Positions 1-7,080 of a stretch of 13,534 nt of DNA are shown piece by piece. Every line of letters starts with the position of its first letter. The first letter of the stretch is position 1. This DNA is from Clostridia bacterium (GTDB lineage: Bacteria > Bacillota > Clostridia > Christensenellales > Borkfalkiaceae): assembly GCA_017504065.1 (NCBI GenBank), contig JAFVRU010000066.1:1-13534 (forward strand), given 5' to 3'. The translations under genes were made by a program, and so were the position numbers. A model generated the notes under the pieces. That model was given only the letters and a program-made list of their open reading frames with translations. It was not told where the DNA came from and made no database searches.

Positions 1-142
1 AAACATCACGAAGCGGTTTGTGAGCGCGATTGAAAAGTAAATGACTGTATAAAAACACCCCGCCGTCCGAGCTCGGACGGCGGGGTGTTTTTATACAGTC
101 ATTTACTTTTCAATCGCGCTCACAAACCGCTTCGTGATGTTT
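1..142. repeat. Perfect 142-bp palindrome (71-bp arms, no spacer)
   Basis: Bases 1-71 are the exact reverse complement of 72-142, with the centre between 71 and 72 in GAGCTC. The left arm therefore repeats, in opposite orientation, the last codons of nanE: plus-strand 2-40 reads NITKRFVSAIEK and then stop, the same as the nanE C-terminus. It also repeats the ten bases after the stop. A terminator stem explains only the central 42 bases. The remaining 50 bases per arm are identical coding and flanking DNA. This is most probably an assembly or amplification fold-back at a contig end. A real inverted duplication is possible but less likely. Confidence 0.95.
51..92 (-). terminator. Rho-independent terminator after nanE
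   Basis: Downstream of the nanE TAA the minus strand forms a GC-rich stem, ACCCCGCCGTCCG paired with CGGACGGCGGGGT, closing on AGCT and followed by a TTTTT tract (plus-strand 51-55). The stem is flanked by A5 and T5, so it could work in both directions. It ends the GH2-TIM-ROK-nanE operon. The loop is fully self-complementary, which makes this element the centre of a longer perfect palindrome (1-142). Confidence 0.85.
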
Positions 143-780
143 TGCGGACGAGTGATCGCTCCGCCGATAACGGACGCGTGCGCGCCGCGTTGCAAGACTT
201 CCTTGAGTTGCCACGGCTCGTCAATCCCGCCTTCGGCGATGATCGGCGTATGCAACTCTTTCGCCAACCGTTCGATGAACTCGAAATCGGGAATTTTTAT
301 CCCCTGCGTATGCGGAGTATACCCCCGCAACGTCGTGCCAATCAAATCGAATCCCAACCGTTCGGCATTTTGCGCTTCGTCGAACGAAGAAATGTCCGCC
401 ATCAACAACCCGTTGTAAATTTTACGGATTTGCGCGACCATGTCCGCAAGCTCGAGCCCGTTCGGTCTACGGCGCATCGTCGCGTCCAACGCGATAATTT
501 CCACGCCTACGGAAAGCAGTTCTTCAATCTCTTTCATCGTCGGAGTAATATAGATTTCGCTATCTTCGTAATCCCGCTTGACAATCCCGATCACGGGCAA
601 GTCTACGTTCTTCTTGATCTCGGCGATATCCACCGCGGTATTCGCGCGAATCCCCACAGCACCGCCCTGCTTCGCGGCAAGCGCAAACCGACCCATGATA
701 AACGAGCTGTGCATCGGCTCGTTTTCCAAGCCTTGACAGGAAACGATCAACCCGCCTTTGATTTGTTCCAATACTTTCAT
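103..780 (-). CDS. nanE: N-acetylmannosamine-6-phosphate 2-epimerase NanE
   Basis: A cytoplasmic 225-aa enzyme converting ManNAc-6-phosphate to GlcNAc-6-phosphate in sialic acid and ManNAc catabolism. The length is typical for the family. Seen in the sequence are the TIM-barrel NanE hallmarks in order: GLIVSCQ near the N-terminus, GAVGIRAN (about 40-47), PVIGIVKRDY with the probable catalytic Lys68, ALDAT.R.RPNG (about 97-108), LMADISS (126-132), LIGTTLRGYT, AEGGI with Glu183, and the phosphate-binding end VIGGAITRP (204-212). The ATG overlaps the stop of the upstream ROK kinase gene (ATGA), and an AAGGAG lies 11 bases upstream, so translation is probably coupled. It is the last gene of the operon and is followed directly by a strong hairpin terminator. 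The family assignment is secure. The upstream enzymes of sialic acid breakdown (lyase, sialidase) are not in this window, so the physiological source of ManNAc is inferred. Confidence 0.95.
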   Translation of the reverse strand: MKVLEQIKGGLIVSCQGLENEPMHSSFIMGRFALAAKQGGAVGIRANTAVDIAEIKKNVDLPVIGIVKRDYEDSEIYITPTMKEIEELLSVGVEIIALDATMRRRPNGLELADMVAQIRKIYNGLLMADISSFDEAQNAERLGFDLIGTTLRGYTPHTQGIKIPDFEFIERLAKELHTPIIAEGGIDEPWQLKEVLQRGAHASVIGGAITRPQNITKRFVSAIEK

Positions 781-1607
781 TGTTTCATACTCTCCTTAAC
801 GTACTTCACCGCGCCCAAAGCGCCCGCATAATTCCCCGCCGTCGCCGTTTTCAAACGGAAGGTATTTTGATACGGAACGGGCAACCCGTCCAACCCCGCT
901 TCCAAAAAACGGAGCAGTTTTTCTTTTTGTTCGCTGATTCCGCCGCCGAGCACGATCTCCGACGGATTGTATAAGCCGACGATCCAAGCGCATAAATGCA
1001 CGAATTCTTCCCGCCAAGCGGATAATGCGGCAACCGCCGCCTGATCGCCCGTTTCCGCGCGTTCGAACAAACGCTTCGCCGTGTCCTTGCCCAATCGTTC
1101 CAAGCCCGCAGTCGAAACCGTCTTATCGACGATACTCGTCCCGTTTTTAGACGGTAAATATCCGATCTGCCCCGCCTGTCCGCTTGCGCCCGAAAACGCT
1201 TCGTTGCCGCGCACGTACATACCGCCGACGCCCGTGCCCAAAGCCAAGTAATAATACTCCCGCTGCCCGTCCGTTTCGGCAAGCGCGCCCGCCGCGATAT
1301 CGTTCAACACGTACACGGGTACGCCGTATTTTTCTTCCAACCGTTTTTTCAGCGGCGTGCCCGTATACTTCGGAATATTCTCGTTCGCATACGCGATTTC
1401 GCCGTCTTTTCCAACGATCCCTGCCGTCGATACGCCGAGCGCGTCAAACGAATGCCGATCGCAAACCGCGCATACGTTTTTCAATAAACGCTCCGCGCCA
1501 AATTTCGCGTCCGACTCCACCGAGCCCGTTTCCAAAACGCTCAATCCGTCTGTAACGAGCGCGTATTTGATATTCGTACCGCCGATGTCGATCCCTAAAA
1601 TTCTCAT
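777..1607 (-). CDS. ROK family sugar kinase, probable N-acetylmannosamine kinase
   Basis: A 276-aa cytoplasmic ROK-family kinase. Seen are the N-terminal phosphate-binding motif GIDIGGTN (5-12), STAGIV (60-65), the catalytic-base region VLNDIAAGA with Asp103, LALGTGVGG (121-129) and VLGGGISE near the C-terminus. Its 4-base overlap with nanE suggests that it makes ManNAc-6-phosphate, that is, NanK. A glucokinase or allose-type kinase cannot be excluded from sequence alone. Oddities: the usual ROK zinc motif (CxCGxxGCxE) is absent, with a serine/threonine/lysine stretch in its place. The usual sugar-contacting GEIGH reads GQIGY (146-150). ROK kinases without zinc are known among ManNAc kinases, so this does not imply loss of function, but it does make the substrate less certain. 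The TAA of the upstream gene lies only 8 bases before this ATG. The local ribosome binding site is weak (a GGAG about 14 bases upstream), so translation is probably coupled. Confidence 0.85.
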   Translation of the reverse strand: MRILGIDIGGTNIKYALVTDGLSVLETGSVESDAKFGAERLLKNVCAVCDRHSFDALGVSTAGIVGKDGEIAYANENIPKYTGTPLKKRLEEKYGVPVYVLNDIAAGALAETDGQREYYYLALGTGVGGMYVRGNEAFSGASGQAGQIGYLPSKNGTSIVDKTVSTAGLERLGKDTAKRLFERAETGDQAAVAALSAWREEFVHLCAWIVGLYNPSEIVLGGGISEQKEKLLRFLEAGLDGLPVPYQNTFRLKTATAGNYAGALGAVKYVKESMKQ

Positions 1608-1615
1608 TCCGTACT

Positions 1616-2476
1616 TTACTGCTCCAATCTCTTTTTAAAATAGTTGGCGATATCCGCCAAGTGCCGAGCCAAACTTGCATGTAATTCCACAGGATAACGT
1701 TTCGCAACGTACGCGCATTCCAGCGTAACGTCGCCGTTATACCCGATCTTCCGCAAACTCTCGATGATCGGTTCGAAGTCGATCCCGCTCGTAAACGGGA
1801 TTGTGTGATTGTCGTTCACTCCGTCTACGTCGTGCAAGTGGATTGCCTGCACTCGCGAGCCCAACGTTTCAATCATTTCCGAAGCGCTCGTTCCCAACGC
1901 TTTGAGCTCCGCATGTCCAATGTCCACACACGCGACGAACACGTCGGACGGCAACCTTTCCAAGTGCCGTAAAAAATCGGCATGATCCGAACAAGCGGCG
2001 GGCAATGCGTGAAAATCCGGTTCGCCCCAATGATAGGAATTCCACATATTTTCAAGCCCGATCTTCACCCCCGCTTTCCGCGCGTACGGTTCGAAGAAAC
2101 GGTACAGTTTCTCGTTCTCTTCCGCCGTATAGTCGTTACAGGGATGCACTACGCAAACTTTCGCGCCCAAAATCCCGCTGATCTCAATGGCGCGAATGAT
2201 CCGCCCGCGCAGTTTTTCGTTATACGCTTCATCGCCCTTGATCGCAGACGGATAGGGCGCGTGCGTTTGATTGCAAACAATCCCGATCGAATCCGCAAAC
2301 GTTCGAAACTCCTGCGCTTGTTCCCGATAATCGTCCGACAGCATGAGCTTTTCACCATGCCCGTAAACAAAGATCGAGAAATCGTACGCGGTGAACCCGC
2401 TATCCTTCAATAACCGTATGATTTCCCGATTATCCCCGTACTTTTTAAACGAGTCGATTTCCGTGGATACGTACAT
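1616..2476 (-). CDS. Sugar phosphate isomerase/epimerase-like TIM-barrel protein
   Basis: A 286-aa protein of the AP-endonuclease-2/xylose-isomerase-like TIM-barrel superfamily, which includes many sugar and sugar-phosphate isomerases and epimerases. The metal-ligand pattern appears intact: QTHAPYP with His72, VVHPCND with His111, GLENMW with Glu142, VDIGHAE with Asp185 and His188, IHLHD (212-216), His224, and TLECAY with Glu253. There is no signal peptide, so it acts in the cytoplasm. Its SD AAGGAG overlaps the stop codon of the GH2 gene and the gap is 10 bases, so it belongs to the same operon. Substrate cannot be read from the sequence. From its neighbours it probably isomerises or epimerises a sugar freed by the galactosidase, or one related to the amino-sugar branch. 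A dehydrogenase-partner or inosose-dehydratase-like role is also possible. Family confidence is high and substrate confidence low. Confidence 0.85.
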   Translation of the reverse strand: MYVSTEIDSFKKYGDNREIIRLLKDSGFTAYDFSIFVYGHGEKLMLSDDYREQAQEFRTFADSIGIVCNQTHAPYPSAIKGDEAYNEKLRGRIIRAIEISGILGAKVCVVHPCNDYTAEENEKLYRFFEPYARKAGVKIGLENMWNSYHWGEPDFHALPAACSDHADFLRHLERLPSDVFVACVDIGHAELKALGTSASEMIETLGSRVQAIHLHDVDGVNDNHTIPFTSGIDFEPIIESLRKIGYNGDVTLECAYVAKRYPVELHASLARHLADIANYFKKRLEQ

Positions 2477-2486
2477 GTCCTACTCC

Positions 2487-5054
2487 TTAAAACGTCAACG
2501 TAAACGTATTTTTTGCTTTGCGGGGAATTTCGTGCTCGGGCAAAACGTCCGGCCCGCAGGAATACGACCCGATCCCACGCATCGCGATATCCAAACAAAC
2601 GTTGGTAATCCCTTGCTTTTTCAACTCGAACGCATGCGCCGTATCCCGAAGCTGCGCCGTCGTATACAGCAACACCGAGAAACTGAACGCGTTTTCCGCC
2701 GTAACCGTAAACAAATCTTCTAGCGCAAGATAACGGCTCGCATAATGGCTGCCCGTTTCCTGCGGACGGATATAGTCGGTAAAATTGCCTTGTGCCGTGT
2801 TTTCGTAATACCCGTATTCGCAAGCGACGTTCTTATCGATATAGCTCTCGGTCGGTCCGAACCCGACGTAAGCAAATTTCGAATACGTATCCGCGACGGC
2901 AAACTCCAACCCCACGCGCGGCAAATGCGTAATATAATACCCTTGCTCGTAGGAAAGCTCTATTTTCAGCGCATTCCCCTGTACTTCGTAAACGAGCGTA
3001 AAATGCAACGCGGGCATACGGCTGTTTGCGCAAAGCACGCCCGTAAACTCGTAACGGTTCTTCTCTTTCTTGCAATCCACAACAAACTGTTTGCAAGCGT
3101 TGAGTTTGAAACTGTTATATTTCCCTTGATGCCCGCGATCGTTATCGATATAGCGGGTAATATTCAACCGCATTGGCGAGCGTAAAATCTCTTTCCCGTC
3201 CGCTTTCAGGGAAACGAGTTCCCCCGTGTCTTCGTCCGCTTCGATCTCCAACGCTTTCGCCCGCGAAACAACGCTCGGCAAAGCGACTTCTTTGACGACG
3301 CTTTCCGTCTTGCCGCCGTATACCGCGCGCATTTCCAGCGCGCCTGATTTGAGCTTCCGATCGGGCGTAACCAAACCGTCTACGCAGAAATTCCCGTCGT
3401 GTTCGGTTTCGCCGAAGTCCCCGCCGTACAAGAAGCCTTTTTTGGTCTTGATCGCGTGATCCGCCCATTCCCAAACGAACGCGCCCGCAATTTGCGGCTC
3501 GGCGTAAATCGTCTTCCAATAACGGGAAATATCCCCACAGCTATTCCCCATAGCGTGCGTATATTCGCACCAAACGAAAGGACGCTGTTCTTTCGGATTG
3601 TCCAAAACGGCTTTGCGAACCATTTCGGGCGTATCGTACATCGCGCTCCAAATATCCAAAATTTTATCGTAGCGATAATTCTTCGTCGCGCAACGAATCC
3701 CTTCGTAATGCAACGGCCGATTGTCCCGCTTTTTGATATATTTTGCGCCCGCGTAGAACGCTTTCCCGAAATTCGCTTCGTTCCCGAGCGACCAAATCAC
3801 CACGCAGGAGCGGTTTTTGTCCCGTTCCACCAGCGCCGCATGCCGATCAAAAATCGCAGGCTCTACCGCGGGATTTTCAGCCAACGCTTGCCAATCTTCC
3901 AGCTTCCCGTCCGCGGAGAATAACTGCGCGCCGTGCGTTTCCACGTCCGCTTCGTCCATGACGTAAAAACCCATTTTGTCGCAAAGCAAGTAAAACTCCG
4001 GCATGTTCGGATAGTGCGACGTGCGAATCGCGTTGACGTTGAGATATTTCATCAGCCGCAAATCTTGCATGATATTCGCTTTGGTTACCGTCGCGCCCGT
4101 CTTGCAGTTAAAATCGTGCCGATTCACCCCTTTGAGCTTCACGGCTTCCCCGTTGAACTTCAAAACGCAGCCGTCGATGGAAACCGTCCGAATCCCGACC
4201 CGTTCCACGATCTTTTCCCCGCAAGCGCAAAGCTCCACGGTATACAAATACGGAGTTTCAGGCGTCCAAGCTTTGACGTTCTTTTGAGTAAAGCGTACGC
4301 TCTTGCCCGCCGCGACGAATCCGTTTTGGCGACCGACGCGAACCTGCATGCCCACACGGCTCTCGTTGACAATCACGATCGCGCCGTTGTTCCCGTCAAG
4401 CTCCGTCATAATTTTATAATCGGTGATATGTACTTCTGGACGAACGAGCATATATACGCTGCGGAAAATCCCCGAAAAACGGAATTTGTCCTGATCTTCG
4501 AAATAACTCCCCGCGCACCATTTTCTCACGACGACGTCCAACGTATTTTCCCCGTCTTTGACAAGCTCGGTTACGTCGAACTCGCTCGTCGCGTGGCTGA
4601 TCTGCGAATAGCCCTTATACACGCCATTCACGTAGAGATAGAAGCAACTGTCCACCCCTTCGAAATTCAAATAGTATTTCTCGCCGTCCTTTTTGGAGAG
4701 CGTAAACGTTCTACGGTAATGCCAGCAAGGCGTTTGCTTGGGCACGTACGGAAAATGACACGGGAACGGATACGGCATGTTCGTATACTGCAACTGATCG
4801 TAGCCGTGCATTTGCACGCAAGACGGCACGGGAATTTCTTCCGTGAGTTCTTCTGCAAGTTCTACGGCTTCGATCCGCGCGTGCTGTTTGATTTTCCATA
4901 CCCCGTCCAAGTCGATAAAACGGGAACTCGTTTTCCGATCGACGATCCCGTAAACGCTACCGATACGATCCGTTTCGGCGAACGGAATATAATAGCTTCT
5001 GTGCGCTTCCGTGCCGATACGGTCAAACCTTTCGTATTCTTTTGCTGTAATCAT
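2487..5054 (-). CDS. Glycoside hydrolase family 2 beta-galactosidase (LacZ type)
   Basis: An 855-aa intracellular GH2 enzyme that hydrolyses terminal beta-galactosides. It is shorter than E. coli LacZ (about 1023 aa) but keeps the LacZ domain order. An N-terminal jelly-roll sugar-binding domain (about 45-205) is followed by an Ig-like sandwich (about 210-300). The TIM barrel (about 300-590) contains GVNRHDF (309-315), AIRTSHYPN (342-350), acid/base Glu426 in WSLGNEANFG, nucleophile Glu497 in WCEYTHAMGNS, and FVWEWADHAI (527-535). The C-terminal beta-sandwich of the Bgal small-chain type (about 620-850) ends the protein. No signal peptide is present, so substrates must be imported, for example lactose, LacNAc or a desialylated glycan fragment. 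The start is the ATG preceded by AAAGGAG at 6-base spacing. It is the first gene after a consensus promoter. A related GH2 specificity such as beta-glucuronidase is less likely because of the LacZ-type EY.HAMGNS motif. Confidence 0.93.
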   Translation of the reverse strand: MITAKEYERFDRIGTEAHRSYYIPFAETDRIGSVYGIVDRKTSSRFIDLDGVWKIKQHARIEAVELAEELTEEIPVPSCVQMHGYDQLQYTNMPYPFPCHFPYVPKQTPCWHYRRTFTLSKKDGEKYYLNFEGVDSCFYLYVNGVYKGYSQISHATSEFDVTELVKDGENTLDVVVRKWCAGSYFEDQDKFRFSGIFRSVYMLVRPEVHITDYKIMTELDGNNGAIVIVNESRVGMQVRVGRQNGFVAAGKSVRFTQKNVKAWTPETPYLYTVELCACGEKIVERVGIRTVSIDGCVLKFNGEAVKLKGVNRHDFNCKTGATVTKANIMQDLRLMKYLNVNAIRTSHYPNMPEFYLLCDKMGFYVMDEADVETHGAQLFSADGKLEDWQALAENPAVEPAIFDRHAALVERDKNRSCVVIWSLGNEANFGKAFYAGAKYIKKRDNRPLHYEGIRCATKNYRYDKILDIWSAMYDTPEMVRKAVLDNPKEQRPFVWCEYTHAMGNSCGDISRYWKTIYAEPQIAGAFVWEWADHAIKTKKGFLYGGDFGETEHDGNFCVDGLVTPDRKLKSGALEMRAVYGGKTESVVKEVALPSVVSRAKALEIEADEDTGELVSLKADGKEILRSPMRLNITRYIDNDRGHQGKYNSFKLNACKQFVVDCKKEKNRYEFTGVLCANSRMPALHFTLVYEVQGNALKIELSYEQGYYITHLPRVGLEFAVADTYSKFAYVGFGPTESYIDKNVACEYGYYENTAQGNFTDYIRPQETGSHYASRYLALEDLFTVTAENAFSFSVLLYTTAQLRDTAHAFELKKQGITNVCLDIAMRGIGSYSCGPDVLPEHEIPRKAKNTFTLTF

Positions 5055-5080
5055 ACTTTGCTCCTTTTTATGTTCTGGAT

Positions 5081-5109
5081 ATTATACTGCAAATTTCCAA
5101 ATCTGTCAA
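5081..5109 (-). promoter_or_regulatory. Consensus sigma-70-type promoter for the GH2-nanE operon
   Basis: On the minus strand TTGACA (5104-5109) is separated by exactly 17 bases from TATAAT (5081-5086). Both hexamers match the bacterial housekeeping consensus perfectly. The expected start of transcription is near 5074, giving a leader of only about 20 bases that contains the GH2 ribosome binding site. The promoter lies between the end of the DUF4838 gene and the GH2 gene, so it makes the four downstream genes a separate transcription unit. No obvious operator palindrome was seen around it. A perfect promoter normally needs repression to be controlled, so a distant or trans-acting repressor is possible. 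Confidence 0.9.
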
Positions 5110-5125
5110 CGCCTTCAAAGTTTTT

Positions 5126-6979
5126 TCAGTCTGCAACGAGTACGTTCAATTCCTGCAAGCGGTTGTATTCGTTCTTTAAATTCCGTTCTTCAATTTCCGT
5201 CAAGAACCAGTCGTTCTTTCTCCCGCCGTAGTAGTGTTTTTTGAACATTTCCACTTTGGAAAAATGAATTTCAAGTTCTTCGAATTCGTCCAAAACGCGT
5301 TGCATTTCCGCATAATCTTTGCCGCGGTTCAAATACATCTTCGTCCATTTCAAATACGCGTATTCCTTGCGTACGGCAAGCTTATGCCGCGCCGTTTTCA
5401 CCCGAGTCAACGCCACTTCGTAAAGCTGCGTAGCCGTTTCCAAGAACTCGTCGGTGTAATGCTGTTTCAAAATGGTATGCGAATTGTGCGGGTGGTAATC
5501 TTTCAAAGTCTTGGACATTTCCAACAGCCGTCTTTCAATTTCCATTAAGTACGGAGCAGCTTCGCCGTAGAAATATTCCATAGCTTCCCTGTATTCTCCG
5601 TCAAAATCGATGTCGGGATTCCAAGTCAAGCGAGCGTACATGTATTGCTTGACGGGGAAAAGCGGTCCGACTCTACCAGCCGCGCCCATTTCTTCGAATA
5701 CCCCCATCACGCCTTGCTCCGCCAAATATTTGACGTGATTGCGGAACGTCGTCAATACGAGATTGTAAGCGATATACCACGCATGGTTTTGCGGATACGA
5801 CCAAATATACATATTCTTCGCAATCGCTTTCCAGCATTCAAAATTCCGTCTTACTACCTAGTTATAGGGGCAGGTTTCGTCATCCGTATCGTGCAACCAA
5901 CAGAACGATACGCAGTTCCGAATGATGACGTTGTCTTCCACTTGCATACCCACGGGCGGTTCTTTCCCATACAAATACGCGAACGTTTCCAATAAAATCT
6001 CCCGATTTTTTACCCGTTCGTCCGTCTGCTGCCAAGCCTTGATATTTCTCGCGATTTGGTTGACGGAATAGACGATCGGAGCGCTCCAACGCGGTTTCCC
6101 GTCCTTGCCGTGCTTGTAAGCGAGTTCCTTGCATTTCGGGCACTCGCAATACGTGCCGTAATCGTTTTGAGTTACCGAGAAAATCCGCATTCTCGGCTCG
6201 TTCAAAACCCATTGCTTGACCCGCTCGGTCAAAATCTCGATCACTTCGGGATTCGACCAGCAAATTTCGCCTTCTCCCCAAGGGAAGCCGTAATCCATGT
6301 GTCTGCGCGCCACCCTTTTGCCCTGCGCTTCGATATAGCTGAAATATTCAGGGTGCTTATCGAACCCGTATTCGGGATCTTCAGGGGGCAACAAGTTTTG
6401 GAACGTGGTATGGCAATCGGGCTTCGCCCAATTCGCGCTCCCGCCGTAATTTTCCATATTCAACGGATCGTTTTCCGTGTTCATGCGATGACGAACGCAA
6501 AAATCCCGATCCCGACGCATATCGTTGGAATACAAATTCCGAAACCGAATTTTGGGAGTATACACAATCTCGCAGTCGGGAATTTCCAAATCCTTCACTT
6601 TGGGAGCTTTCATTTCTTCGGGCAAATAGAAGCGCACGCCCATAAACCGTTCTACAAACTCGTACACGGCGTACAGTTGACCGCGTTTCCCGCCGTCTAA
6701 TACGACTACGTTGTCTTTTACCAAGATATACACGGTATCGTCCGTGAACGTTTCGCGGGGTACGCGCACGCCGAACTGTTCCAAAACGTCGTCGTCCGCG
6801 CCGATACACATATAATTTTCGTATTCATACGTGGGTTTGAACGGATACACGCGGATATCCCCGCCTTCACAGCGCCGAATAAACAACGCCATTTCGCTTA
6901 CCGCATGGTTATCAATTGCTTGCGCGTTACCGCTGTAAATAATCCCGAAAGTTGCCTGCGAGTTCTTAAATAATTTCAT
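5126..6979 (-). pseudogene. DUF4838 family protein interrupted by one in-frame TAG
   Basis: A 617-codon gene resembling DUF4838 proteins, which are of unknown activity and occur in glycan-utilisation loci. Residues about 5-135 look like the alpha/beta N-terminal domain found before glycosidase barrels (compare the GH67 N-terminal domain), with GKRGQLYAVYEFVERFMGVR (97-116). Later features are SVTQNDYGTYCECPKCK with the CxCPxCK motif (278-284), FAYLY (333-337), and the conserved segment H363-D-T-D-D-E-T-C-P-Y-N373. Codon 374 is TAG. The same frame then continues with VVRRNFECWKAIAKN and MYIWSYPQNHAWY (from codon 390) and GVMGVFEEMG, so nothing is missing except one residue. The family-like spacing N, +3 hydrophobic, +7 hydrophobic, +10 Trp is kept across the stop. 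There is no signal peptide. The start has AAAGGAG 7-8 bases upstream. The second half has no ribosome binding site before its first Met (5812), so without readthrough it would not be made. A recent nonsense mutation, a sequencing error or amber readthrough all remain possible. Confidence 0.8.
5858..5860 (-). other. In-frame amber codon within the DUF4838 gene
   Basis: The minus-strand codons read TGC CCC TAT AAC TAG GTA GTA AGA CGG AAT. The TAG stands at a position that should be variable and solvent-exposed in a helix before the YIW motif. No length change is needed to align the two sides, so a frameshift is not involved. Every other gene end in the window uses TAA or TGA and none uses TAG. 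Confidence 0.9.
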
Positions 6980-7039
6980 TGTACTGCTCCTTTAGAAGAA
7001 CTTTTTTCGCTTTTATTTTTTAATTCTGGTCTATGGTTT

Positions 7040-7069
7040 TTATGGTTGCGGATTGCTCCGCAACCATAA
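7040..7069. repeat. Hairpin downstream of the lipoprotein gene (copy 1)
   Basis: This is a 13-bp perfect inverted repeat (7040-7052 with 7057-7069) with a 4-base loop, which reads GCAA (a GNRA tetraloop) on the minus strand. Its core GGTTGCGGA/TCCGCAACC is shared with the hairpin at 10081-10104. In the direction of the genes it is followed by AAAAACC and not by a T-tract, so it does not look like a normal intrinsic terminator for them. On the plus strand it is followed by T6. It lies in the 101-base gap before the DUF4838 gene. Confidence 0.8.
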
Positions 7070-7080
7070 TCATTTTTTGC

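Noticed and set aside
3933..5231. 432-codon open frame on the plus strand opposite the GH2 gene
   Set aside because: It mirrors the codon bias of the GH2 gene, has no recognisable domain and low-complexity His/Arg/Phe-rich sequence, and the opposite strand carries a clear LacZ-type enzyme.
5126..5812. Second half of the DUF4838 gene as an independent 228-aa gene from the ATG at 5812
   Set aside because: No Shine-Dalgarno site precedes this ATG, and family-like sequence continues upstream in the same frame to the TAG.
7040..7069. Hairpin as an intrinsic terminator of the lipoprotein transcript
   Set aside because: In the gene direction the stem is followed by AAAAACC and not by a T-tract. 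The T6 lies on the other strand's downstream side, so it would fit only plus-strand transcription.
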